DNA from: CG2-30-58-95 sp964618215
GTDB lineage: Bacteria; Chloroflexota; Anaerolineae; Anaerolineales; Villigracilaceae
Direction of reading: 5' to 3'
Length of the DNA stretch: 64,000 nucleotides
Assembly (NCBI GenBank): GCA_964618215.1
Contig: CAZTZE010000020.1
Span: 5,046-69,045 of the forward strand
The position numbers and the translations under genes were made by a program. The notes below the pieces were generated by a model, which saw only the letters and a program-made list of their open reading frames with translations, was not told the DNA's origin and did no database searches. Positions 33,033 through 40,850 of the stretch are shown one piece after another (the first letter of the stretch is position 1; the number at the start of each line of letters is the position of its first letter).

Positions 33033-33190
33033 ACCTCACACCCTCCGCTGCCTTGCGGACCTCTTTCAAAATTCCCTCCGGATCGCATTTGACCAATTCA
33101 TCGAACAACCTCACCACAGACTTGACCACCCCCGCGTGCGGGGCGAGTTTGCGCGCCGCGCGAAAGGTTTCGATTGTAAAACTCACGCCC
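33033..33190 (-). pseudogene. Truncated duplicate of the 3' end of the TIR-STAND-TPR gene
   Basis: On the minus strand this reads TFRAARKLAPHAGVVKSVVR, then LFDELVKCDPEGILKEVRKA and AEGV, closely matching the last 45 or so residues of the 1117-residue protein whose 3' end is at 33498 (TFRKARKIAPHAGVVKSVLR and so on). The DNA is also clearly similar in both copies. No start or upstream part remains, so it is a remnant lying between the antitoxin and dodecin genes. Confidence 0.75.
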
Positions 33191-33208
33191 CCTTGATCGG
33201 ACGGAAGA

Positions 33209-33424
33209 TTATTCGCTACCTTCGTATTTAAACGAAACCTTGACCTTGGCGCGGTAGGCAGTGATCTTCCCGTCGTCAAGAACCATGTCCAGTTCGACGA
33301 CTTCGGCGACTCGCAAATCGCGCAGGGATTTGGCGGCGCGCTCCACTGCCGCTGCCGCGGCTCTCTCCCATGATTCCGTGCTGGTGCCAACTAACTCGAT
33401 GATTTTGTATACACTGTCTGCCAT
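33209..33424 (-). CDS. Dodecin-family flavin-binding protein
   Basis: 71 residues, the full dodecin length. The fold signature is clear: VYKIIELVGTSTESWERAAA, AKSLRDLRVAEVVELDMVLD and ITAYRAKVKVSFKYE. Dodecins form hollow dodecamers that store riboflavin, FMN or FAD. GGAGATAT precedes the ATG. The gene lies between the TIR-STAND-TPR gene and the fragment of its 3' end, so it may have been caught in a local duplication. Confidence 0.92.
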   Translation of the reverse strand: MADSVYKIIELVGTSTESWERAAAAAVERAAKSLRDLRVAEVVELDMVLDDGKITAYRAKVKVSFKYEGSE

Positions 33425-33497
33425 GGTATATCTCCTTTTGTCACTTGACTGATGTTATGTCCAATATACAACATTTAACAGCACAGCACAATCGCTT

Positions 33498-36400
33498 TTA
33501 TTCAACACCCTCCGCCGCCTCGCGTACTTTCTTCAGCAACCGCTCCTCATCGCATTTGACCAATTCATCGAACAACCGCAACACGGACTTGACCACCCCC
33601 GCATGTGGCGCAATCTTCCGCGCTTTTCTAAACGTCTCCATCGCCTCAGCAACAACCTCATCCCTCTCTCGTTCACCACTTCCCACTTCCCACTCACCAC
33701 TTACCACTTTTCCACACAACGCCAACCCCTTCGCATCCAGTGCGGAGTAAAAATCGGGCGTTTTAGCAAGGATTTCATCCGCCTGCGCGATGGACTTGGC
33801 AAAAGCCTCTTGCGCGGTTTCCCTTTCCCCTTGCCGCAGGGCGATGATTCCGTGCAGGGCGGTTGCATTGTGATTGTATTGTGGCACATCATATTGGAGC
33901 GCGGCTTCGATCATGGCGCGAGCGTTGACTAAATCATTTTGGATCAAGTGTGCTTGCGCTATTGCCCATCGTCCTTCAATTTGCACATCTGTACGTGAAA
34001 TTTCGTCTGCAATCTGAATTGCTTGCAAAATGACTTCAATAGCCTGTTTGTATTCTCCCAAATTCAATAAAGCAAGTCCAGTGTTTTCATAATCAGCACT
34101 TTCGCCACTACGGTCGCCAATCTCGCGGTCAATAACCAATGCCTGTTCATAGAATTCGATGGCTTTGCGCGCATCGCCCAAATCGGCGTAGCGATTCCCA
34201 AGGTTGCCGAGAGCAGTCCCTTCGCCTCTGCGGTCGCCAATCTCACGGGCAATGACCAATGCCTGTTCATAAAATTCGATGGCTTTGCGCGCCTCGCCCA
34301 AAGCGGCATAATAATTACCTAACCTGGATAACGAATTGCTTTCACCTGGCCTATCACTAATTTCACGTTTAATTCTTAATGACTGTTCATCGAATTCAAT
34401 GGCTTTGTGTGCATCGCCCAAACCGATGTAGGCACCGCCAAGGTTGCCGAGAGCGTTGGCTTGTTGTTGCTTGTCGCTGATTTCTTGAGCAATAGTTAAT
34501 TGTTTTTCATAATGCTCAATGGCTTTGCGTGCATCGCCCAAACTGACGTAAGCACCACCAAGGTTGCCGAGGAATGCGCCTTCCCAACTGTGGTCTTTGG
34601 CTTCGCGCGCGGTTTCCAAGCCTTGCTGGTAAAAGTCAATAGACTCTTTGACTTTGCCTGTGCTGTAATGTGAAAAGCCCAACCCGTTGAAATTGCCCAT
34701 GCGTAAATTTTTATCTGTGATTTTATCTTTCACGCGCAGGTGCAGTTCGATGATCAAGCGATAATGACCCCACAGGAGCAGGTAATCAAAATCAATGCCC
34801 TTAAGCACACTACATGCCGTATCATAATCACCCGCTTCACAACGCAATTCAAATTCCGCCAGTTGCGCGCTTAGGTCTTCCAGTTTTTTCCATTCCGCAC
34901 GCGGCTTGCGGGCTTGGGCGAAGTAATCCGCGGCGCGGTCAAGCAAACCATAGCGTGTAAAGTCTGTGCGTGATTTTCGAAAACTTCTGAAAAGGTTTCC
35001 CGAATCTATATCAATGCTAAGATTGGGCACTTCTTCGTTGTCTTTCTCAATTGCTTCTTCGGTGTCCTCAATTTGCTGTTCATCAAAATCAGTTTCTTCG
35101 ACTTCGAAATCAGGCCTTTCAAGTTCTTCAAGCGTCTTTTCACCATCGGGAATAATACTCAATGCATATTCCCGATCAGCAGGATGTAAATAATATCTCC
35201 CTGCCTCGCGGCGGGCGAAGTGCATGTTCACCAAGCGATTAAGCGCCAGCGCGCTGTCAATGCTGGGCAAATGCGGCTGTAACAGGTAATCAATCGCGGC
35301 GGGGCTGACGGGTCGGTTGTACACTGCCAGCGCCTGCATCACTTTTTGCGCGCTGGGGTCAAGGCGGTTGAAGGCTTCACCCACCAGTTTCTCAACCACT
35401 TCTTTGGGTAGTTTGATCTCCAGCAGTTCTTCGAGTGTGGTGTAACGGTCCACCGAGAGGATGGCGTACAATGCCTCAAGCGCACGCGGGTAGCCGCGCG
35501 TCTTTTTGCGGGCTTTGTTGAGCAACGCATCGGGCGCGGTCTTGAGTCCCACGCGCCCGTCGGAGTCCATTCCGCGCAGGACGTTTTCCGCGTAAGGTGA
35601 TTCGAGGCCTTCGTCAAGGTTCAGGGTATGCTGCCTGCCCGGCTCGCACAACGCCAGGTCGCGCGGCGCGATGCGCGTGGTGATGACTGCTTTCACGGCA
35701 TGGTGCGGTGCGCATAGCAGGGCGTTCAGCGCGTCGCTCAATTCGCTGTCACGCAGGCTCAGGCTTTCGGGGTCAACCAGGTTTTCAAAGTTATCCAACA
35801 GCAGGATCACACGCCCGCCGGGGAAGGCATCCAACAGTGCGCGCATTTTATCGCCTGTGGATGTCTTCGGATCTTTATACAACCCCTCCAGCGACTCGGC
35901 GGTCTCCTTCGACAGGAGTTTGCTCAAATCCGCGAAGATGTTCGCAAAGTTGACCCTGTGACTGCCCGTCTCGCTCAAATAGACGATCCCGTCCACCTTC
36001 ATCTCGCCGAGGTCATCGGGAAGCACGCCTCTTTCCAGGCCTTTGAGCAAGCGGCAGACCATGGCGGTTTTTCCTACGCCAGCGCGTCCAACGATGGTCA
36101 GCAGGCGTTGCGCGTCGTTATTGAGGAATTTTACGATCTCCTGTTCATCGAAATAGCGATCCTGGAAATAGGTCGGCGCGATGCCTGGCGGCGGGTTGAT
36201 GAATTTGGTCGTTGTCTTCGCCGCGGCGGGTTTCTCGGGCTGGCGCTCGCGTTCCAGTCCCGCTTCGATGTTCTTCTGAGTCTGCTCTTGCGCGGCCTGG
36301 GGATTGGCGGCGATCTTTTCTTGAACCCGGATTTGAGCTTTCAGTTCTTCGATTTCGGATTTGATGCGCGGCTGGTCTTCCTCTTTAGCGCGGCGCAGGT

Positions 36401-36851
36401 CGCGGTTGGCATCCGCGAGGCGGTGTTTCAATTCTTCGAGTTGACCTTCGGGGGAATCCAGGAAAGCGATTTGCCTGCGTAACTTTGCCAGACCCGCTTC
36501 GAAATTGGAAGAAATGTCAAAGTATTGGCGGCTTCCCAAACGAAATGGCAATTCGGCGTTTTTGTGAAGCAGGAGGGGAATGACTGGCTTCTTATACTTC
36601 AGCGCCCAAGTCCACTCCGCTTTGCAGGTAGAACCTTCGGCTGTGCTATCGGCGGTCATCACAAAAACAAGGCATTTGCATCCACGGATGGCGTTCGCAA
36701 TCTGGTCGTCCCAATCCCCCGATTTCAAATCGCGTTTGTCGAACCAGGCGTTGATGTAAGGATCACCGCCTTCAAGTTCGTCGGCTAATTTGCGCGTAAA
36801 ATCCAGCGCGTCTGCAACTGAGTAACTGATGAAGCAATGTCCGTCGGTCAT
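33498..36851 (-). CDS. TIR - STAND NTPase - TPR protein (NLR-like, probable defence protein)
   Basis: 1117 residues. Residues 1-115 are a TIR domain (HCFISYSVADALDFTRKLAD; the candidate catalytic Glu79 in STCKAEWTWALKYKKPVIPL). A coiled-coil (about 130-205, rich in Glu, Arg and Lys) links it to a STAND NTPase with Walker A IVGRAGVGKTAMV (about 253-265) and Walker B GRVILLLDNFENL (about 346-358), then winged-helix-like segments. From about residue 700 come tandem TPR repeats, including near-identical 40-residue units with DARKAIEFYEQALVI. TIR-STAND-repeat proteins act as sensors that degrade NAD on detecting phage; that role is inferred from architecture. ATG 36851 is chosen because the upstream extension is unlike TIR. 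Confidence 0.87.
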   Translation of the reverse strand: MTDGHCFISYSVADALDFTRKLADELEGGDPYINAWFDKRDLKSGDWDDQIANAIRGCKCLVFVMTADSTAEGSTCKAEWTWALKYKKPVIPLLLHKNAELPFRLGSRQYFDISSNFEAGLAKLRRQIAFLDSPEGQLEELKHRLADANRDLRRAKEEDQPRIKSEIEELKAQIRVQEKIAANPQAAQEQTQKNIEAGLERERQPEKPAAAKTTTKFINPPPGIAPTYFQDRYFDEQEIVKFLNNDAQRLLTIVGRAGVGKTAMVCRLLKGLERGVLPDDLGEMKVDGIVYLSETGSHRVNFANIFADLSKLLSKETAESLEGLYKDPKTSTGDKMRALLDAFPGGRVILLLDNFENLVDPESLSLRDSELSDALNALLCAPHHAVKAVITTRIAPRDLALCEPGRQHTLNLDEGLESPYAENVLRGMDSDGRVGLKTAPDALLNKARKKTRGYPRALEALYAILSVDRYTTLEELLEIKLPKEVVEKLVGEAFNRLDPSAQKVMQALAVYNRPVSPAAIDYLLQPHLPSIDSALALNRLVNMHFARREAGRYYLHPADREYALSIIPDGEKTLEELERPDFEVEETDFDEQQIEDTEEAIEKDNEEVPNLSIDIDSGNLFRSFRKSRTDFTRYGLLDRAADYFAQARKPRAEWKKLEDLSAQLAEFELRCEAGDYDTACSVLKGIDFDYLLLWGHYRLIIELHLRVKDKITDKNLRMGNFNGLGFSHYSTGKVKESIDFYQQGLETAREAKDHSWEGAFLGNLGGAYVSLGDARKAIEHYEKQLTIAQEISDKQQQANALGNLGGAYIGLGDAHKAIEFDEQSLRIKREISDRPGESNSLSRLGNYYAALGEARKAIEFYEQALVIAREIGDRRGEGTALGNLGNRYADLGDARKAIEFYEQALVIDREIGDRSGESADYENTGLALLNLGEYKQAIEVILQAIQIADEISRTDVQIEGRWAIAQAHLIQNDLVNARAMIEAALQYDVPQYNHNATALHGIIALRQGERETAQEAFAKSIAQADEILAKTPDFYSALDAKGLALCGKVVSGEWEVGSGERERDEVVAEAMETFRKARKIAPHAGVVKSVLRLFDELVKCDEERLLKKVREAAEGVE
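34060..34640 (-). repeat. Near-identical 120-bp coding repeats (TPR units)
   Basis: Five consecutive 120-base units encode GNLG-x-x-Y-x-x-LG-DA-x-KAIE-x-Y-E-Q repeats; two adjacent units (about 34110-34350) are almost identical in DNA. Such repeats can expand or contract by recombination. Confidence 0.8.
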
Positions 36852-36897
36852 GGAAAGCCCCTTGTGGGCAAGGATTGGTGGGGAGTGAATGGAGTGA

Positions 36898-37320
36898 TTA
36901 TAACGGAGAATCCCAGAGAGACAACAATTGTCCCGCGGAAACAATCCGAATCTTTCCCACTGTTTTCAATTCCAGCACATCTTTATCCCCGCTGACGAGA
37001 AAATCCGCGTTGCCTGCCAGCGCACAGGCGATCAAATAATCGTCCTTCGGGTCGCGTACAATGCGCGGCGCCTCGTCGGGCACATCCACCAGTTCGCTCT
37101 GCGCGGCGATCAGAGCGACAAAGCGCAGGCGGGTCTCGTTATTGAAGTAACGCTGGAACCTGGCGTATTGAAGAACGCGGTCAAGTTCTTCGAGCAGTTG
37201 TGTACAGATCAGGAGGGTGAAATCTTCGTGGGCGAGATGGACGTCAATGATCTGCGCGATCGGTCCGCGGTGGGTGAGCAGATAACTGACCAGCAGGTTT
37301 GGGTCAATGACAATGCGCAT
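36898..37320 (-). CDS. PIN-domain toxin, COG1569 type
   Basis: 140 residues. First acidic motif IVIDPNLLVSYLLTHRGP, the family-typical LLEELDRVLQYARFQRYF, then VRDPKDDYLIACALAGNADF and VSGDKDVLEL carry the remaining acidic residues. It should be an RNase kept in check by the Phd-like protein encoded 8 bases upstream. It lies just upstream of the TIR-STAND-TPR gene on the same strand. Confidence 0.87.
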   Translation of the reverse strand: MRIVIDPNLLVSYLLTHRGPIAQIIDVHLAHEDFTLLICTQLLEELDRVLQYARFQRYFNNETRLRFVALIAAQSELVDVPDEAPRIVRDPKDDYLIACALAGNADFLVSGDKDVLELKTVGKIRIVSAGQLLSLWDSPL

Positions 37321-37328
37321 GGCGATGA

Positions 37329-37613
37329 TTAATGCTTCGATGCTTCGTCTATCAATTCTTGGGCATCCTTATCGGATAGCGCCGCGTACTCGCTGACCTG
37401 TTCGGCAATGCGGCGCAGTTCGCCCATCCAGGCAGCGCGTTTCTGCTGTGCGGCCTGCCAGGTCTGGTATATCTCGTACTCTTCATAGGGAAGAATAACG
37501 GCTTGCGGGGTGTTGTAGTTCTTGACGATGAAAGTCTCGCGTTTCAAGCGGACGCGTTCCAGTACATCTCGCACGCGCCGCCGCAAATCGGTGGATTGGA
37601 TGGCTTGTAGCAT
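37329..37613 (-). CDS. Phd/YefM-type antitoxin
   Basis: 94 residues: IQSTDLRRRVRDVLERVRLK, then YNTPQAVILPYEEYEIYQTW, the Phd/YefM DNA-binding half, followed by a charged C-terminal tail (DKDAQELIDEASKH) for toxin binding. ATG at 37613 follows AAGGAGAAC. A perfect 11-bp inverted repeat directly upstream is a likely operator for autorepression. Confidence 0.87.
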   Translation of the reverse strand: MLQAIQSTDLRRRVRDVLERVRLKRETFIVKNYNTPQAVILPYEEYEIYQTWQAAQQKRAAWMGELRRIAEQVSEYAALSDKDAQELIDEASKH

Positions 37614-37629
37614 TTTGTTCTCCTTCAAG

Positions 37630-37658
37630 TAGCACAAGATATGCCAAATCTTGTGCTA
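37630..37658. promoter_or_regulatory. Operator of the Phd/PIN module
   Basis: TAGCACAAGAT (37630-37640) and ATCTTGTGCTA (37648-37658) form a perfect inverted repeat with a 7-base spacer, between the promoter and the antitoxin start. Confidence 0.75.
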
Positions 37659-37685
37659 TTATAGCATATTCACATCTTTCGACAA
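37658..37685 (-). promoter_or_regulatory. Promoter of the Phd/PIN module
   Basis: On the minus strand TTGTCG (37685-37680), a 16-base spacer and TATAAT (37663-37658) directly abut the operator. Confidence 0.6.
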
Positions 37686-37697
37686 TCTTTCCCTTTT

Positions 37698-37730
37698 CTT
37701 CACAATACCTTTACATGGCTAAGGTATCCT
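37698..37730 (+). promoter_or_regulatory. OmpR/PhoB-like direct-repeat promoter of secreted paralog 1
   Basis: CTTCACA (37698) and CTTTACA (37709) start 11 bases apart, the helical period used by OmpR/PhoB-family response regulators, and TATCCT (37725-37730) follows 5 bases after the second 11-base unit. The same layout recurs at 39521-39553. Confidence 0.6.
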
Positions 37731-37780
37731 ATGGGCAGTAATCAGGAGCGAATCCTGAAATTCAACCAAGGAGAAAAATC

Positions 37781-38275
37781 ATGAAGAAAACCCTATTAGT
37801 TGCTCTTGTACTGGCTGCTGTGGCTGGACTGGCCGTTGCTGGCGTCGCGTATGCCCAGGGGCCGCAGCCCACAACCCCCGGCGCGGGATATGGCCCGATG
37901 ATGTCCCAGGGTCAGGCAGGCCCGCTGCACGAGTACATGCTCGCTGCCATGGCCGAGTCGCTCGGCATCCCGGAGGCTGACCTGGAAACCCGGTTGGCCA
38001 ACGGCGAGACCTTCTACCAGATCACCCTCGCTCAAGGCATCGCCGCGGAAGACATCCCGGCTTTGATGCAGACGGCGCGCAGCCAGGCGCTCACGGCCGC
38101 TCTTGCGGATGGCGTCATCACCCAGGAGCAAGCTGACTGGATGCAAGCGCGCGCCTTCGGGCGCGGCGGCCATGGCCAGGGGATGGGCGCTGGCCAGGGC
38201 GCCTGCGGCGGCACGGGCGTGCCGGTTGGAACGGGTATGCAGCGCGGCAGGCATTGGGCGCAGCAGAATCCGTGA
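37781..38275 (+). CDS. Secreted Gly/Met/Gln-rich protein, paralog 1
   Basis: 164 residues. The signal peptide MKKTLLVALVLAAVAGLAVA is cleaved near AYA-QGP. Then a Gly/Pro-rich segment, a helical core (AESLGIPEADLETRLANGET, FYQITLAQGI and ITQEQADWMQARAFG) and a Gly/Met/His-rich tail with ACGGTGVPVG. A second gene at 39625 encodes the same architecture. Function unknown; the Met/His-rich ends might bind metal, which is speculation. GGAGAAAA precedes the ATG, and a strong terminator follows. Confidence 0.8.
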   Translation: MKKTLLVALVLAAVAGLAVAGVAYAQGPQPTTPGAGYGPMMSQGQAGPLHEYMLAAMAESLGIPEADLETRLANGETFYQITLAQGIAAEDIPALMQTARSQALTAALADGVITQEQADWMQARAFGRGGHGQGMGAGQGACGGTGVPVGTGMQRGRHWAQQNP

Positions 38276-38336
38276 TGCGTGATGCGTAAAGCGAGGGGCG
38301 TGAAGAGTGAAGAGCGATGCGTGAAGCGTAAAACAG

Positions 38337-38373
38337 AAGGTCGAGGAGGCTTTATGCCTCCTCGACCTTTTTT
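38337..38373 (+). terminator. Rho-independent terminator after secreted paralog 1
   Basis: AAGGTCGAGGAGGC (38337-38350) pairs perfectly with GCCTCCTCGACCTT (38356-38369), with a TTTAT loop and a T-run to 38373. Confidence 0.95.
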
Positions 38374-38440
38374 CGCCCGGAGGCCGCCTACCATATATGG
38401 TATATTTTGATGAAACAATCTTGATTTGATGGAGGTTCCC

Positions 38441-39367
38441 GTGCGCAAGAATATCAAATGGCTCATCCCGCTCGTTTTGCTGATTGTCATCCTGGCCGTT
38501 TACCTGTGGCCTATCCCGCGCGTTCCTTTCGATGAACTCTACGCCAAAGTGGACACAGATACGGTCAATTCGCTGCAAACCTTCCGGCAGAGCAATCCCC
38601 TCAAGCACATTGAAGTAAATGGCATCACTTGGGAGTATATCGCTGTAGGCCAGGGCGAAGAGGCCATCCTCTTTCTTCACGGCATGACCGGCGCGTACGG
38701 CATCTGGTGGCAGCAGATGGAAGCCTTGCAGGATGAGTACCGCGTTATCGCGGTCACTTATCCGCCGGTGGATACGCTGGCTGAAATGGAAACCGGCGTA
38801 TTGGCGATCCTGGCTGTCGAGGGCGTGGACAAATTCAATGTGGTTGGCACATCGCTGGGTGGATATTTTTCACAATATCTGCTTGCGAAACACCCCGACC
38901 GCATCCTGCGTGCCGTTTTCTCGAACACTTTCCCGCCGAATGATTTGATTGCCGAGAAGAATAGGACCATCGGAGCGGCACTGCCCTACCTGCCAGAATG
39001 GCTGGTCTTGTCAGTCATGCGGGGTAGTTTTGAAGGCAGCATCTATCCGGCCTCGGGCAATGACGAATTAACTCTGGCATTTCTGATGGAAATGGGTTAC
39101 GGACGCATGGACAAATGGCAGGTGGTCGGACGCTACCGCTGCGTGGTGGAGAAATTCACCGCGCCTGCGCCGCAGATACCGGTCATGCTTATCGAAGCAG
39201 ATAACGACCCGCTTGTCGAAGCCGCGCTGCGCGAGCAATTGAAAGAAACTTATCCTGCGGCAGTCATCCATACCTTGCATAATGCCGGACATTTTCCCTA
39301 TTTGAATATGGCGGATGAGTACACACAAATGCTCAGGACATTTTTGAAAACCCCACTGATGCGCTAA
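38441..39367 (+). CDS. Membrane-anchored alpha/beta hydrolase
   Basis: 308 residues. An N-terminal membrane segment (WLIPLVLLIVILAVYLWPIP) is followed by an alpha/beta-hydrolase fold: oxyanion region LFLHGMTGAYGIWW, nucleophile Ser in NVVGTSLGGYFSQYLLAK, acid in MLIEADNDPLV and catalytic His in LHNAGHFPYLN. The substrate is unknown; it is similar in plan to maspardin-like and lipase-like hydrolases. A GTG start at 38441 is chosen because GGAGG lies 5 bases upstream. It sits between the two secreted paralogs. Confidence 0.85.
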   Translation: MRKNIKWLIPLVLLIVILAVYLWPIPRVPFDELYAKVDTDTVNSLQTFRQSNPLKHIEVNGITWEYIAVGQGEEAILFLHGMTGAYGIWWQQMEALQDEYRVIAVTYPPVDTLAEMETGVLAILAVEGVDKFNVVGTSLGGYFSQYLLAKHPDRILRAVFSNTFPPNDLIAEKNRTIGAALPYLPEWLVLSVMRGSFEGSIYPASGNDELTLAFLMEMGYGRMDKWQVVGRYRCVVEKFTAPAPQIPVMLIEADNDPLVEAALREQLKETYPAAVIHTLHNAGHFPYLNMADEYTQMLRTFLKTPLMR

Positions 39368-39389
39368 TTTTCCGCCGAGCAGGCCTTCG

Positions 39390-39468
39390 GCATCTAATTA
39401 CGCGAATTTCTCCCTGGCCTGCTGCCAGTGCAGGCGAAATATTTCGGTAAATTCGTGTCATTAGATGC
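39390..39468. repeat. Inverted-repeat element upstream of secreted paralog 2
   Basis: GCATCTAATTACGCGAATTT (39390-39409) matches the reverse complement of 39449-39468 with three mismatches. The loop holds CTCCCTGGCCTGCTGCCAG, related to the hairpin near 27880. Confidence 0.65.
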
Positions 39469-39520
39469 AGTAGGTTTTCATTAGCGACAGAGTCTATTCT
39501 TTGAGTAATCTTTCTTGTTT

Positions 39521-39553
39521 CTTCACGATAACTTTACATTTGTGCGCTATCCT
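39521..39553 (+). promoter_or_regulatory. OmpR/PhoB-like direct-repeat promoter of secreted paralog 2
   Basis: CTTCACG (39521) and CTTTACA (39532) start 11 bases apart and TATCCT (39548-39553) follows 5 bases after the second unit: the same spacing as at 37698-37730. Confidence 0.6.
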
Positions 39554-39624
39554 TTAGGCAGAATAACCCGCTAGGGGTAGCAAAATAAATCCCTACGGAG
39601 ATCTCACTTAAAGGAGTGTGTACG

Positions 39625-40146
39625 ATGAAAAAGACCCTATTAGTTGCCCTGGTGCTGGCTGTTGCCATTGGCGTGTTCGCCACCGGTGTGGCCTTTGCCC
39701 AGGAACCTCAGCCGCCCGCGCAACCCTTCGGCTCTGGCTTTGGAGGCGGGATGATGGGCGGCGGACGCGGCCAAGGCATGATCGCAGGCGGACAAGCTGG
39801 CCCGATGCATACCTACGTTGTGGATGCCTTTTCCGCCAAAGTTGGCTTGAGTGTTGAACAAGTCAACGAGCTGCTGCAGAGCGGCAAGACGATGTACCAA
39901 ATCGCCCTCGACCAGGGTGTCCCTGAAGCCGACATCCCGGCCCTGCTGACCGGTGTCCATACAACCGCCTTCGAAAAAGCGGTGGCGGCGGGCGCCATAA
40001 CCCAAGAGCAGGCTGACTGGATGAGCCAGCGCATGTCCCAGAGGCAGGCGGACGGCTATGGCTTTGGCACCTGCGGCGGCACAGGCCAACCGGTTGGCGC
40101 AGGCATGATGCGCGGCGGCCGCTGGCAGCAGCAAACCAATCCGTAA
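39625..40146 (+). CDS. Secreted Gly/Met/Gln-rich protein, paralog 2
   Basis: 173 residues, same plan as the gene at 37781: signal peptide MKKTLLVALVLAVAIGVFAT ending in AFA-QEP, a Gly/Met-rich stretch (GGGMMGGGRGQGMIAGGQAG), a helical core (KVGLSVEQVNELLQSGKTMY, QIALDQGVPEADIPAL and ITQEQADWM) and a Gly-rich tail with TCGGTGQPVGAGMMRGG. AAGGAG lies 8 bases before ATG 39625. Function unknown. Its promoter region is also similar to that of paralog 1, so the pair is probably coregulated. Confidence 0.8.
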   Translation: MKKTLLVALVLAVAIGVFATGVAFAQEPQPPAQPFGSGFGGGMMGGGRGQGMIAGGQAGPMHTYVVDAFSAKVGLSVEQVNELLQSGKTMYQIALDQGVPEADIPALLTGVHTTAFEKAVAAGAITQEQADWMSQRMSQRQADGYGFGTCGGTGQPVGAGMMRGGRWQQQTNP

Positions 40147-40163
40147 AATAAATAAAGTGTACG

Positions 40164-40204
40164 AAAAAATCGGGAGGCTGAGAATGCCTCCCGATTTTTT
40201 TTAT
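40164..40204 (+). terminator. Rho-independent terminator after secreted paralog 2
   Basis: AAAAATCGGGAGGC pairs with GCCTCCCGATTTTT (up to 40200) around a 7-base loop, followed by more T residues. Confidence 0.95.
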
Positions 40205-40609
40205 TGAGAGAGTCCACTGCAAAAAGTCGTTTTCCCGAAGGACACACCTGCACTCCCTGGCACTTGCACCCAGGGCAAGTGTGCAGCAGGCCGTCTCGCC
40301 CTCGCGCCGAAGGCCTACTCGGTAGCACCTTCGTCGCTCGCGACGAACGGCGGCGGGCTCACGGCCTCGCGAAGTATATCCGAAGGATGCGAACGGGGTG
40401 CAAGTGTCGGGACGATGTACCGCAGAGACTGCAAAGCACGCGGAGAATTACTATGACGAACTCTGCGCTCTCAGCGCCTACCCTGAGCCGCCGGGTTGAG
40501 CCTGTCAAAACCTTGTCGAAGGGTTCTCAGTGCGCAGCACCTACTCGGTAAATAGGCTAGATGAACAGCATCGCATCAGCCTTTCGATGGAAAAGGAAGT
40601 GATTTAACC
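40205..40609. repeat. Repeat-rich gap without genes
   Basis: It holds AGTCCACTGCAAAAAG (shared with the element at 9200), CTTGCACCCAGGGCAAG, the words ACCGCAGAGACTGCAAAGCA and GCGCTCTCAGCG (related to 9226-9300), and CCTGTCAAAACCTTGTCGAA. No open frame resembles a protein. Confidence 0.5.
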
Positions 40610-40631
40610 AAAAAACCCCCAGATATGGGGG
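40610..40631 (-). terminator. Terminator of tRNA-Gln
   Basis: On the minus strand CCCCCATATCTGGGGG is followed by six T residues. A second small hairpin (GGCGGTGTACCGCC, 40638-40651) lies between it and the tRNA. Confidence 0.85.
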
Positions 40632-40661
40632 CTATGGGGCGGTGTACCGCCATATATCAGG

Positions 40662-40732
40662 CTGGGGGCAAAGGATTCGAACCTCTACAAACTGATCCAG
40701 AGTCAGTTGTCCTACCATTAGACGAGCCCCCA
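40662..40732 (-). tRNA. tRNA-Gln (anticodon CTG)
   Basis: On the minus strand the acceptor stem TGGGGGC pairs with GCCCCCA; the D-arm is CGTCTAATGGTAGGAC; the anticodon stem ACTGA / TCAGT encloses loop CTCTGGA with anticodon CTG; the T-arm is GAGGTTCGAATCC. It is divergent from glnS, about 120 bases away. Confidence 0.94.
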
Positions 40733-40850
40733 ACATGAGCAGACGGTATTTTACCACGCCCTTGCCCAGCCGGGTAGGGAAATTCCACCCCCCAAATTCC
40801 AAGACCCGTTATAATCAGAAAAATAGACCCGTGAAAAAGAGGATGCCAGC

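Noticed and set aside
33191..33390. Upstream part of the frame containing the TPR-like remnant
   Set aside because: It overlaps dodecin in another frame and shows no similarity to the TPR protein; only 33033-33190 is homologous.
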